This document shows, piece after piece, positions 24,408-32,546 of a stretch of DNA of 32,647 bases. The position numbers and the translations under genes were made by a program. Positions within the stretch are counted from its first letter, which is position 1, and each line of letters begins with the position of its first letter. The stretch lies in the NCBI GenBank assembly GCA_018660265.1, contig JABJKS010000096.1:1-32647 (forward strand). The letters are read 5' to 3'. The DNA comes from Rhodospirillaceae bacterium (GTDB lineage: Bacteria; Pseudomonadota; Alphaproteobacteria; GCA-2731375). Under the pieces are notes generated by a model. The model ran no database searches, was not told the origin of the DNA, and saw only the letters and a program-made list of their open reading frames with translations.

Positions 24408-25985
24408 ATGACACTGGAATTTCTAGACGTAAAACGTGGGTCTTCCGGCCCGCCTGAGACGGCGCGCGAAAAAATTCGTGGCATCGAGGAACTGGCCCGC
24501 ATGGCGGATGAAACCCGCGCTGCAGGTGGCGAGGTTGTCCTTGCCCACGGTGTCTTTGATTTACTGCATATGGGCCACGTCCGTCATTTGGAAGCAGCCC
24601 GCGCCGAAGGTGACCTTTTAATCGTTACCCTGACCGCGGACCGATACGTCAACAAAGGTCCCGGCCGCCCCATATTCCCCGAGATGACCCGGGCTGAAAT
24701 GGTCGCGGCACTAAGCTGTGTCAGCGGGGTTGGTATTTCCAACTGGTCTACAGCCGAGGGCGTGTTGCGATTTATTCGTCCGTCCATTCTGGTCAAGGGC
24801 CAGGACTATGCCAATGAAGATGACGATATAACGGGTGGTATCCGGCGGGAGCGGGAGCTGGTTGAAAGCTTTGGCGGCCGCGTAGTCTTTACCGACGATA
24901 TTACAGATTCATCATCCTCCCTGATCAACCGTCATTTAAATGTGTACGATTCAGAAGTACACGAATATCTGAATGGTTTACGCCAACATGATGTGGCAGG
25001 CCGGGTCGTTCAGGCCCTGGAAGGTATTCAAAACCACCGGGTCCTGATGGTGGGAGAGGCCATCATAGACGAATATCAATACGCCGCGCCCATGGGGAAA
25101 TCCGCCAAGGAGAACATCATCGCCTCCCGCTATGAAGGCCGGGAAGTGTTTGCGGGCGGGGTCATAGCCTCTGCCAATCATGTCGCCTCCTTCGTCGAAC
25201 AGGTTGATGTCATCACCTGTATTGGCGAGGAAGATTCTTACGAAGATCTGATCCTCGATACCGTGGTGCAGAATGTTAATGTGCATTTCGTGCGTCTGCC
25301 AGGCGTGCCGACCATTCGCAAATGCCGGTTTGTTGATCCCGGCCATATGCGGAAATTGTTCGAGGTCTATCATTTCGACGACACGCCGTTAAGCGGTCGC
25401 AAGGAAGACGAACTTTGCAGCCTTATCGCGGAGAGGGCCGCGGACTTTGACCTGGTCGTGGTCAATGACTTCGGCCACGGCATGATGACGCCGCGTTCCA
25501 TCGATCAAATCATTCGGCGTTCAAAGTTCCTGGCCGTCAATGCGCAAAGTAACAGTGCCAACCACGGCTACAACCCGGTCAACAAATACGCCAAGGCGGA
25601 TTACGTCTGCATCGATGCGCCCGAGGCGCGCCTGGCGGTCCGCGACCGGTTTTCCGAGGTCAGCGATCTGGTTCAGGGGCCATTGCGGGAATTGATCGAA
25701 TGCAATCGCATTATCGTCACCCACGGCCAGCACGGCTGTATCACCTTCGATAGTAAGGAAGGTCTGGGCAAAGTCCCGGCCTTTACCCGTCAGGTGGTGG
25801 ATACTGTCGGCGCCGGCGATGCGTTTTTATCGGTTACGGCGCCTTTGGTGCAGTCAGATGTAAATATGGAATTGGTGGGGCTGATCGGCAACGCGGTGGG
25901 GGCCATGAAAGTGGGCATCGTCGGCCACCGGTCATCGGTACAGCGGGTGCCGTTGATGAAGTTCCTGACAGCGTTGTTGAAATAG
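24408..25985 (+). CDS. Bifunctional nucleotidyltransferase-PfkB kinase (HldE domains in reversed order)
   Basis: This 525-residue fusion contains both halves of HldE-type enzymes in the opposite order to E. coli. The N-terminal cytidylyltransferase-like domain (about 44-185) has VVLAHGVFDLLHMGHVRHLE with the catalytic HMGH at 54-57, and GPGRPIFPEMTRAEMVAAL. The C-terminal ribokinase/PfkB domain (about 200-520) has an FAGGVIASANHVASF glycine region near 250 and VDTVGAGDAF with catalytic Asp471. HldE phosphorylates D-glycero-D-manno-heptose 7-phosphate at C1 and, after a phosphatase step, transfers a nucleotide. Here the substrate is probably a heptose or a related sugar phosphate; this is inferred from the GmhA-like gene next door. 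It is first in the operon, with 27 bases to the next gene. Confidence 0.85.
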   Translation: MTLEFLDVKRGSSGPPETAREKIRGIEELARMADETRAAGGEVVLAHGVFDLLHMGHVRHLEAARAEGDLLIVTLTADRYVNKGPGRPIFPEMTRAEMVAALSCVSGVGISNWSTAEGVLRFIRPSILVKGQDYANEDDDITGGIRRERELVESFGGRVVFTDDITDSSSSLINRHLNVYDSEVHEYLNGLRQHDVAGRVVQALEGIQNHRVLMVGEAIIDEYQYAAPMGKSAKENIIASRYEGREVFAGGVIASANHVASFVEQVDVITCIGEEDSYEDLILDTVVQNVNVHFVRLPGVPTIRKCRFVDPGHMRKLFEVYHFDDTPLSGRKEDELCSLIAERAADFDLVVVNDFGHGMMTPRSIDQIIRRSKFLAVNAQSNSANHGYNPVNKYAKADYVCIDAPEARLAVRDRFSEVSDLVQGPLRELIECNRIIVTHGQHGCITFDSKEGLGKVPAFTRQVVDTVGAGDAFLSVTAPLVQSDVNMELVGLIGNAVGAMKVGIVGHRSSVQRVPLMKFLTALLK

Positions 25986-26012
25986 TGAATTTGAGGAAAC
26001 GGGATAGTAAGT

Positions 26013-26675
26013 ATGCACAGTAACAGTGTGGCGGCCATGCAGGCGCGGGTAGAGGACTATTTCTCGGAGCTGGCCCGGCTGCCCGAACAAACCCTGGTGA
26101 CGGATAATCAGGATCGGGAAATGGCCATGGCTGATTTGTTCCCGATCATGATCGAACGCTTTGCCCGCCATCGTGATGGTGACGGCAAATTGATGTTCGT
26201 GGGCAACGGAGCGTCTGCCTCTATCGCCTCGCACATGGCGCTTGATTTTTCCAAAAATGGCAAAGTGCCGGCACTGGCCTTCAATGATGCGGCATCCTTG
26301 ACCGCGTTGAGCAATGATGAAGGTTACGACCAGGTGTTTGCCAAGCAGATCGAATATTTCGCCATCGAAGGCGATTTTTTGGTCGCTATATCGTCATCGG
26401 GCAATTCGGCAAACATCATCAATGCGGTGCATGCGGCGCGTGCCAAGGGCTGTGGTGTTTTGACCTTGTCGGGCCTGGGCGCAGACAACAAGTTGCGCCA
26501 GATGGGCGACTACAATCTTTTCGTGCCTTCGGGCGAATACGGCTTTGTTGAGATCGTACATGGCGGGCTGATCCACGCTCTGCTGGATATCTTCATGGGC
26601 TGGTCGGCCGAAACGGGCCTGTGGAACAAATCCAATCAATCGCAAAAGATAAACCAAGAAAGAGGTGCGGCATGA
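26013..26675 (+). CDS. SIS-domain sugar isomerase (GmhA/phosphoheptose isomerase-like)
   Basis: This 220-residue sugar isomerase domain protein has GNGASASIASHMALDFSKN (about 64-82), the ISSSGNSANIINA phosphate-binding loop (about 125-137), and the C-terminal VEIVHGGLIHALLDIF (about 175-191). Its pattern is that of GmhA, which turns sedoheptulose 7-phosphate into D-glycero-D-manno-heptose 7-phosphate. It is somewhat longer than typical GmhA (about 190-200 residues). The stop overlaps the next gene's ATG (ATGA, 26672-26675). Next to an HldE-like fusion, the heptose assignment is reasonable but other ketose/aldose phosphates cannot be excluded. Confidence 0.83.
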   Translation: MHSNSVAAMQARVEDYFSELARLPEQTLVTDNQDREMAMADLFPIMIERFARHRDGDGKLMFVGNGASASIASHMALDFSKNGKVPALAFNDAASLTALSNDEGYDQVFAKQIEYFAIEGDFLVAISSSGNSANIINAVHAARAKGCGVLTLSGLGADNKLRQMGDYNLFVPSGEYGFVEIVHGGLIHALLDIFMGWSAETGLWNKSNQSQKINQERGAA

Positions 26676-27679
26676 GCCCGGAAAACATCAAGATGAATGT
26701 CATGGTCACGGGCGGCGGCGGCTATGTGGGCTCCTGCTTAATTCCGAAATTGCTCGCCGCCGGCCACAAGGTCACCGTGCTGGATCTGTTCATCTATGGC
26801 ATGGGGGTTTTTAACGGTGACGGCGAGCATCCCAATCTGCGTTGCATCAAGGGCGATATCCGCGATCCGAAGGCAGTCGCCAAGGCGGTGGAGAATGCGG
26901 ATGCTGTGATCCATCTGGCCTGCATTTCCAACGATCCCAGCTTTGAATTGAACCCCGATCTGGGAAAGTCCATCAATTTTGACTGTTTCCGGCCCCTGGT
27001 TCGTGCCGCCAAAGATGCGGGCGCGCGACGTTTTATCTATGCCTCCTCGTCATCCGTCTATGGCATCAAGCAAACGGAGAATGTCACGGAAGATCTGTCG
27101 TTGGAGCCGTTGACGGATTATTCTAAATTCAAGGCCATGTGCGAAGACGTCCTGGATGAAGAGCGGGAGCCTGGTTTTGTGACCCTGACCCTGCGCCCTG
27201 CCACGGTCTGTGGTTATGCGCCTCGATTACGCCTGGACCTGACGGTCAATATTCTGACCAATCATGCCATCAACAATAACAAGATTACGGTCTTTGGCGG
27301 GGCGCAGAAACGTCCCAACATCAATGTAGAGGATATGACCGATCTGTATGTACAGTGCCTGCAATATCCCGATGCCATGATCGACGGCAAGGTCTTCAAC
27401 GCCGGGTATGAAAACCACACGGTCAGCCAGATCGCCGAGATGGTCCGCAGCAATGTGGGCGAGGCAGTGGATATTGTCACCACGCCTTCGGACGATGATC
27501 GCTCCTACCATGTGTCATCCGCCAAAATTAAGCAGGAACTGGGCTTTGTTGCCCGCCACAGCATCGATGATGCGGTCAACAGCCTGACCAAGGCCTTTGC
27601 CGCCGGTAAAGTGCCCAACCCCATGCAGGACGCCCGTTACTATAACGTCAAGCTGATGCAGGATATTCACCTGCAATAG
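26672..27679 (+). CDS. NAD-dependent epimerase/dehydratase (extended SDR)
   Basis: This 335-residue extended short-chain dehydrogenase acts on a nucleotide sugar. The Rossmann motif VTGGGGYVGS (about 12-21) binds NAD(P). The catalytic residues are the SSSSVYG serine region (about 124-130) and Tyr150-x3-Lys154 in YSKFK. INVEDMTDLYVQCL near 213-226 matches the family's later conserved block. The ATG at 26672 overlaps the isomerase stop and follows AGAGGTG, so it is preferred over an upstream start at 26621. In the heptose pathway an epimerase (HldD) acts last, although this protein looks more like UDP-glucose 4-epimerase/dehydratase relatives. The exact stereochemistry is unknown. A 94-base gap follows. 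Confidence 0.87.
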   Translation: MSPENIKMNVMVTGGGGYVGSCLIPKLLAAGHKVTVLDLFIYGMGVFNGDGEHPNLRCIKGDIRDPKAVAKAVENADAVIHLACISNDPSFELNPDLGKSINFDCFRPLVRAAKDAGARRFIYASSSSVYGIKQTENVTEDLSLEPLTDYSKFKAMCEDVLDEEREPGFVTLTLRPATVCGYAPRLRLDLTVNILTNHAINNNKITVFGGAQKRPNINVEDMTDLYVQCLQYPDAMIDGKVFNAGYENHTVSQIAEMVRSNVGEAVDIVTTPSDDDRSYHVSSAKIKQELGFVARHSIDDAVNSLTKAFAAGKVPNPMQDARYYNVKLMQDIHLQ

Positions 27680-27721
27680 TGGTTAAAACAGCCTGAAAAA
27701 ATGGCCAGCCGTAGGGCATTA

Positions 27722-27729
27722 TTAACCAT
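27722..27729 (+). promoter_or_regulatory. CtrA half-site-like motif TTAACCAT
   Basis: TTAACCAT matches the half-site reported for CtrA in Alphaproteobacteria. It lies in the 94-base gap between the epimerase and HAD genes, about 45 bases before the latter's ATG. It might mark an internal promoter. Eight bases can occur by chance, so the support is low. Confidence 0.28.
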
Positions 27730-27773
27730 TTTCGCGCCTAATTGGACTGTCACATAGTCAGGACGGTTTGGGT

Positions 27774-28439
27774 ATGCGGATCGGCATCGATTTCGATAAC
27801 ACCATTGCAGGGTATGACGCGCTTTTCGCCGCATTGGCGGAGGAGCGCGGCCTGTTTCAGAACGCGCGCCATAGCGCGCCGCATGGTGTTCTCCTTGGTG
27901 CGCCTGTGGGCAAGAAAGATTTACGTGATGCCCTGCGTCAACGGCCCGAGGGGGAGTTGACATGGCGGCGGTTGCAGGCGGAGGCCTACGGTGGCCGTAT
28001 GAGCGATGCGGAATTGCTGGACGGGGTTGATCGTTTCGTAAAAGCCTGCCGTCAGGCCGGTATATCTCTATCCATCGTCTCCCACAAAACCCAGCATGCC
28101 AATTTTGCCTCCGACGGTACGGACCTGCGCAAGGCCGCGATCCGTTGGATGGAGGAGCATGGCTTTTTTGATCCTGCGGGTCTGAAATTCCGTCCCGACG
28201 ATGTCTTCTTTGCCGACACCCGTGCGGCCAAGGTGGCCAAAATTTCCGACCTGAACTGCAACTGGTTTATCGACGATTTGGAAGAGGTTTTCGCGGAACC
28301 GGGCTTTCCCGCATCCGCCCGTGCGGTCCTTTATGATCCGCATGGGGATGTTGAGGCCGGTAGCAGCGGTGCCACAGATTTTTTACGCTGCCGCCACTGG
28401 GACGAGATTGGGGGGCACGTCTTTGGCTCCCACCACTAA
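27774..28439 (+). CDS. HAD-superfamily hydrolase-like protein
   Basis: This 221-residue protein begins MRIGIDFDNT, the first HAD motif with nucleophile Asp6 and Asp8. Later motifs are visible: ISLSIVSHKTQ (about 99-109, Ser/Thr and Lys region) and FIDDLEEVF (about 163-171, the acidic metal-binding motif). It is probably a phosphatase acting on a sugar phosphate, in the position a GmhB step would occupy. True GmhB starts with a DRDGT motif, so it is a different HAD lineage. The ATG at 27774 follows AGGACGG by 7 bases; a TTG at 27768 is less likely. The next gene starts about 34 bases after the stop. Confidence 0.75.
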   Translation: MRIGIDFDNTIAGYDALFAALAEERGLFQNARHSAPHGVLLGAPVGKKDLRDALRQRPEGELTWRRLQAEAYGGRMSDAELLDGVDRFVKACRQAGISLSIVSHKTQHANFASDGTDLRKAAIRWMEEHGFFDPAGLKFRPDDVFFADTRAAKVAKISDLNCNWFIDDLEEVFAEPGFPASARAVLYDPHGDVEAGSSGATDFLRCRHWDEIGGHVFGSHH

Positions 28440-28473
28440 TAGCACCACTGGTATTGATACGCCGGAGGCCGCC

Positions 28474-29481
28474 ATGGCGGCGGCGACGGCGCTATTGGGT
28501 GATCCGGTGCGTGAGGTTAGCCGCCAACGGGGCGGCGGCAACAACCGCCTGTATCGGGTGGAGGCGGCGGATGGTCGCCGTTATGCCCTGAAAACCTATT
28601 TGCAACGTCCCGGCGATGACCGTGATCGGCTCGGTGCGGAATTTGGTGGCCTGGCGTTTCTGCGGGCCCAGGGCCTGGACCGCCAGGTGCCCCGCGCCGT
28701 GGCCCGCGACCCCGAGCGTCATTGTGCTTTGTTTGGCTGGGTCGATGGCGATGCGGTCGGCCAGCCCACACCCCGCGATTTGTTTGAAGCCTTGTGCTTT
28801 GTCTTGGATCTTTACCGCCTGACCGAACAGCCTGAGGCTGCGGCCCTGCCGCTGGCGTCAGAGGCATGTTTGTCCGGTGCGGAAGTCGCCCGTCAAATCG
28901 ACCGTCGCCTGGATCGTTTGTTGATGATCGACGATCAGCGTCTGCGCGCCTTTCTCATCGACACCTTCGCCCAGGCCTATGAAACTCATTGCGAGCGCGC
29001 CATGGCACTTTATCAGCGACGGGATTTAAATTTTTCTGAACCGGTCCCGCATTCGGCCTTGACCCTTTCGCCATCGGATTTTGGTTTTCACAATGCTATT
29101 CGCCGGGCCGACGGCCGCCTGGTCTTTGTTGATTTCGAATATTTTGGCTGGGACGATCCGGTGAAACTGGTGGCGGATTTCCTGCTCCACCCCGGCATGA
29201 GCCTGGATGTGGAATTGCGCCGGCGCTTTCGCCGCGGTGCCGCTGCCGTGTTTGGCGGCGACCATGATTTTGATGTCAGGCTGCGCGCCTTGTTTCCGCT
29301 CTATGCCATGCGCTGGTGCCTGATTTTGCTAAACGAATTTCTGCCCGAACGTTGGCAGCGCCGCGATTACGCCGGTGCGCACCAGGATCGGGAGTATGCC
29401 CTGAATGCTCAGCTGGCCAAGGCAAACGCCATGCTGGACCAACTTAAAGATGCCAACACAGAGGTTTTTGAAGATGATTAA
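28474..29481 (+). CDS. APH/choline-kinase-like phosphotransferase
   Basis: This 335-residue protein has an aminoglycoside-phosphotransferase-type kinase fold. The N-lobe nucleotide region is RGGGNNRLYRVEAADGRRYALKTY (about 19-42), with Lys40 the likely ATP-contacting Lys. The catalytic loop is SPSDFGFHN (about 198-206), a variant of HxDxxxxN with Ser instead of His. The metal motif is VDFEYFGWDDP (about 219-229). It probably phosphorylates a sugar or other small molecule for the cluster. The ATG at 28474 is chosen because GGAGG (28464-28468) lies 5 bases before it and it follows the upstream stop. The stop overlaps the next ATG by 8 bases (ATGATTAA). The substrate is unknown. Confidence 0.77.
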   Translation: MAAATALLGDPVREVSRQRGGGNNRLYRVEAADGRRYALKTYLQRPGDDRDRLGAEFGGLAFLRAQGLDRQVPRAVARDPERHCALFGWVDGDAVGQPTPRDLFEALCFVLDLYRLTEQPEAAALPLASEACLSGAEVARQIDRRLDRLLMIDDQRLRAFLIDTFAQAYETHCERAMALYQRRDLNFSEPVPHSALTLSPSDFGFHNAIRRADGRLVFVDFEYFGWDDPVKLVADFLLHPGMSLDVELRRRFRRGAAAVFGGDHDFDVRLRALFPLYAMRWCLILLNEFLPERWQRRDYAGAHQDREYALNAQLAKANAMLDQLKDANTEVFEDD

Positions 29482-30337
29482 TTTCGCCGCATTAGAGCAC
29501 GAGGCCCATTCCGTATATGAACCACTGGCGCTGGATAGACGCTCCCGCGATCTGCGTCGCCTGGTGGTCCGGGGCCTGGTTGGCGGCGGGCGAGGGCATT
29601 TAGGTTCGGCCCTGTCGGCAATCGAAATCGTCCGCGTGCTTTACGATGACATCATGGCTCATCAGCCCGATCAACCGGAATGGGCCGAACGGGATAGGTT
29701 TCTGCTTTCAAAAGGCCATGGCTGTTTGTCGCAATATGCCATTTTGGCCGACCACGGCTATTTCCGCATGGGTGAGTTGGACCGGTTTTGCCGCTTTGAC
29801 GGTATTTTGGGTGGCCATCCTGATGCTGGTAAGGTGCCTGGCGTTGAAGCTTCCACCGGGGCCCTGGGGCATGGCCCCTCCATCGCCGTGGGTATGGCGA
29901 TTGCCGCCAAACTAAAGGGGGCTGCCCATCGGATCTTCTGCGTCACCGGTGATGGCGAGATTAACGAGGGTTCCGTCTGGGAAGCGGCCATGGCGGCAGG
30001 TAAGCACAAGCTGGATAACCTGACGATCATCGTTGATTATAATAAATTGCAATCCTATGACCGCACGGAAGTGGTTCAGGATCTGGAGCCGCTAACCTCC
30101 AAATGGGAAAGCTTTGGTTTTGCAGTGCGCAATGTGGATGGCCACGACGTCGAAGGCCTGCGCCGTACATTTTCCAGCCTGCCATTTGCCGACGGCCGGC
30201 CCAGCGCGGTCATTGCCCACACCATCAAAAGCCGTGGCGTGGCGCATGCCGAGGGTGATCCGGCCTGGCATCACAAATCAAAAATGACAACTGAAGAGAT
30301 CGACGGCGTTCTGGCAGCGATCGAAGGGGAGGGCTGA
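29474..30337 (+). CDS. Transketolase N-terminal subunit
   Basis: This 287-residue protein is the thiamine-diphosphate-binding half of a split transketolase. The motif GDGE (159-162) with EINEGSVWEAAMAAGKHKLDNLTIIVDYN, ending at Asn190, is the canonical ThDP/Mg site. GRGHLGSALSAIEIV (about 37-51) and KGHGCLSQYA (about 79-88) match transketolase active-site loops. The ATG at 29474 overlaps the kinase stop by 8 bases, and GAGG lies 9 bases upstream. It needs the pyrimidine-binding half, encoded next with a 2-base gap. A cluster-specific transketolase might supply sedoheptulose 7-phosphate or build a branched or elongated sugar. Confidence 0.92.
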   Translation: MINFAALEHEAHSVYEPLALDRRSRDLRRLVVRGLVGGGRGHLGSALSAIEIVRVLYDDIMAHQPDQPEWAERDRFLLSKGHGCLSQYAILADHGYFRMGELDRFCRFDGILGGHPDAGKVPGVEASTGALGHGPSIAVGMAIAAKLKGAAHRIFCVTGDGEINEGSVWEAAMAAGKHKLDNLTIIVDYNKLQSYDRTEVVQDLEPLTSKWESFGFAVRNVDGHDVEGLRRTFSSLPFADGRPSAVIAHTIKSRGVAHAEGDPAWHHKSKMTTEEIDGVLAAIEGEG

Positions 30338-30339
30338 GC

Positions 30340-31284
30340 ATGCGCAAAACATGTCTCGACGTAGTATATGACCTGGCTAAACAGGATGAGCGGGTGGTCT
30401 TCATCGGCTCCGACCTTGGGGCTGGTACCCTGGATCAATTTCGCGATGAAATGCCGGATCGTTTCTTTATGGAAGGGGTTTCGGAACAGAACCTGATTGG
30501 CATGGCAGCGGGCCTGGCCATGGAAGGCTTCATTCCTTACGTCAACACCATTGCAACTTTCATCACCCGGCGCTGTTACGAACAGCTGGCGGTGGATCTG
30601 TGTCTGCATAATCTGCCCGTGAAGCTGATCGCCAATGGCGGCGGTCTGGTCTATGCCCCCTTGGGCCCGACCCATCTGGCGATTGAGGATATGGCTATCC
30701 TGCGCGCCTTGCCGCGGATGAGCATCTTTGCACCATGCGATAGGGAGGAGATGACCCGCCTGGTACCCCAAACGCTGGATATGACGGGGCCCTGTTATAT
30801 CCGTCTGGCTAAGGGTGGCGATGAAGTCGTCTCGGAAGCAGAGCGGGGTTTTGAGATTGGTAAAGCCATTCAGATGCGCAAGCCGGGTAAAGTGTTGATC
30901 ATCGGCACGGGCATCACCACCACACGGGCCCTGCATGCAGCGGAAGAACTGGAAGGCCAGGGGATCGATTGCGGTGTGCTGCATATGCACACTGTAAAAC
31001 CCTTGGATGAAGCCGCAATCCTGTCGCAATTGGATGGGGTGGAGCTGTTGGTGACCGTTGAAGAACATACTCTTGTCGGTGGCCTGGGCAGTGCGGTCGG
31101 TGATCTGTTGCTTGATAAGGCACCCAACGCCGTCAGCCGCCTGGTACACCTCGGCATCCCGGATATCTTCGCCGATAAATACGGCACCCAAGATGAGTTG
31201 TTGGAATATTACGGCCTGCAAGGCTTCCAAATCGCCCAGCGCATTCGCGACACCTTGAAAGGGGAAGGGGCCCAGGTCGCATGA
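30340..31284 (+). CDS. Transketolase C-terminal subunit
   Basis: This 314-residue protein is the pyrimidine-domain plus C-terminal half of the split transketolase. The conserved FMEGVSEQNLIGMAAGLA contains the catalytic Glu49 that activates thiamine diphosphate. NGGGLVYAPLGPTHLAIEDMAILR (about 101-124) carries the conserved His region, and the C-terminal domain includes IIGTGITTTRALHAAEEL. It follows the N-terminal gene by 2 bases, behind GGGGAGGG, and overlaps the oxygenase gene by 4 bases (ATGA). The dedicated pair lies in a carbohydrate cluster rather than beside central-metabolism genes, which argues for a specialised product. Confidence 0.92.
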   Translation: MRKTCLDVVYDLAKQDERVVFIGSDLGAGTLDQFRDEMPDRFFMEGVSEQNLIGMAAGLAMEGFIPYVNTIATFITRRCYEQLAVDLCLHNLPVKLIANGGGLVYAPLGPTHLAIEDMAILRALPRMSIFAPCDREEMTRLVPQTLDMTGPCYIRLAKGGDEVVSEAERGFEIGKAIQMRKPGKVLIIGTGITTTRALHAAEELEGQGIDCGVLHMHTVKPLDEAAILSQLDGVELLVTVEEHTLVGGLGSAVGDLLLDKAPNAVSRLVHLGIPDIFADKYGTQDELLEYYGLQGFQIAQRIRDTLKGEGAQVA

Positions 31285-32132
31285 ACTACGGCCTACCACT
31301 CACAGCATCGGAAACCCTGCCACGGCCAGAAGGGTTCCTTCGTGCCGATGAGGCAGCACTTGGCAGCCATTTCCTGGAACACGGCTATGTCATTGCACCT
31401 GTTGCCGACCTGGGCGCGTTGGACCGTCTGCGCGACGCCATGGCTGAAATCGCAGCGAAACATTTGGGTCTGGGCAAGGTACAGGATACCGGTGCTTTGT
31501 TGGACGATATCCACGGACATGTTGAGGCAACGGACCTGAATGCCCTGCGCATGACGGTGATAAACGGCGTCAATGATCTGCCTTGGGCCCGGCAAACTTA
31601 TTTCGAGCTGGCCAGGCCCTTGTTGGAGGCCATTGTCGGCAACGAATTGGCCATGCAGCGGCGTCTGAATTTGTCGATCCAGCTACCCGGTGATGACAGC
31701 TCGTTGCTGGCAGTGCACGCCGACGTCTGGGATGGCGACAGTCCATTCGAGGTCGTGGTTTGGCTGCCCTTTGTGGATTGCTTCAATACCAAGACCATGT
31801 TTTTGCTGCCGCCCGAACAGGGTCATGCCGTGGAAGCGCGGATGGCGGATTTTGACGGCGGCGATACGGAGGATCTGTTCAACGACATTGAAGCGGATCT
31901 GACCTGGTTGGACGTACCCTATGGCCAGGTCCTTTTGTTCAATCAGAACCTGATGCACGGCAATCGTATCAACCGGGAAGGCGGCACCCGCTGGACCATG
32001 AATTGCCGTTTTAAAGGCCTGTTTTCGCCCTATGCCGGCAAGCGTTTGGGGGAGTTTTTTGAGCCCATTACCGTCCGCCCTGCCTCTCGCGTGGGGATGA
32101 GTTATGAAATGCCGGGAGGCTTCGTTGAATAA
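31281..32132 (+). CDS. 2OG-Fe(II) oxygenase of the sporadic carbohydrate cluster type
   Basis: This 283-residue protein has the iron-binding facial triad of 2-oxoglutarate dioxygenases: His146-x-Asp148 in VHADVWDGDSPFEVVVW, and His226 in NLMHGNRIN. Arg237 in TRWTMNCRFK is the likely 2OG-carboxylate ligand. It resembles phytanoyl-CoA-type enzymes, specifically the family found beside LIC12192 proteins in surface-carbohydrate loci. The likely reaction is hydroxylation or oxidation of a sugar or sugar nucleotide; this is inference. The ATG overlaps the transketolase stop (ATGA). Its 3' end overlaps the next gene by 8 bases, so translation is coupled. Confidence 0.83.
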   Translation: MNYGLPLTASETLPRPEGFLRADEAALGSHFLEHGYVIAPVADLGALDRLRDAMAEIAAKHLGLGKVQDTGALLDDIHGHVEATDLNALRMTVINGVNDLPWARQTYFELARPLLEAIVGNELAMQRRLNLSIQLPGDDSSLLAVHADVWDGDSPFEVVVWLPFVDCFNTKTMFLLPPEQGHAVEARMADFDGGDTEDLFNDIEADLTWLDVPYGQVLLFNQNLMHGNRINREGGTRWTMNCRFKGLFSPYAGKRLGEFFEPITVRPASRVGMSYEMPGGFVE

Positions 32133-32538
32133 TCAGACCAACAGATTAGGCCATCGCGGCTATATCGCGTCCCGTCCGGTACGCGGCCAGGACTGGCCCC
32201 AGCATGTGCAAAATCTTGTGGTGCGTGACTATGCCCAGCGCAATGATTTGCACTATCTACTCTCCGCTACGGAATACGCCATGGACGCCTGCTATATGAA
32301 CCTTGAAACGGTTCTGGGCGAACTGGACAGCATTCAGGGCGTGGTCTGTTTTTCCCTGTTTATGTTGCCCAGCAGGGCGGAACGACGGCATGCGCTTTAT
32401 CAACGGATATTCGAAGCAGGCGCGGATTTGCACGGCGCGTTGGAAAATATGGCCATTCGCGGCCCGGAAGATGCCGCCCGTCTGGAAGACATCTTCATGG
32501 TTGACCGTCACGCAATATCCACCCTGCAGGCGAGTTAG
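32125..32538 (+). CDS. LIC12192-family sporadic carbohydrate cluster protein
   Basis: This small protein of about 137 residues contains RGYIASRPVRGQDWPQHVQNLVVRDYAQRN, HYLLSATEYAMDACYMNLETVL and GVVCFSLFMLPSRAERR-like sequence. I recognise these as the LIC12192 family, a marker of scattered surface-polysaccharide clusters (first noted in Leptospira). No enzymatic function is established. TTG at 32125 is chosen because GGGAGG (32114-32119) sits 5 bases upstream; an in-frame ATG at 32104 would extend it by 7 residues. It overlaps the oxygenase stop by 8 bases, and 8 bases separate it from the next gene. It may be a partner of the oxygenase. Confidence 0.82.
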   Translation: MNNQTNRLGHRGYIASRPVRGQDWPQHVQNLVVRDYAQRNDLHYLLSATEYAMDACYMNLETVLGELDSIQGVVCFSLFMLPSRAERRHALYQRIFEAGADLHGALENMAIRGPEDAARLEDIFMVDRHAISTLQAS

Positions 32539-32546
32539 AGATTACA

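Noticed and set aside
30271-31299. 342-residue open frame on the minus strand
   Set aside because: It is antisense to the transketolase C-terminal subunit with its conserved catalytic motif; composition is that of a shadow frame.
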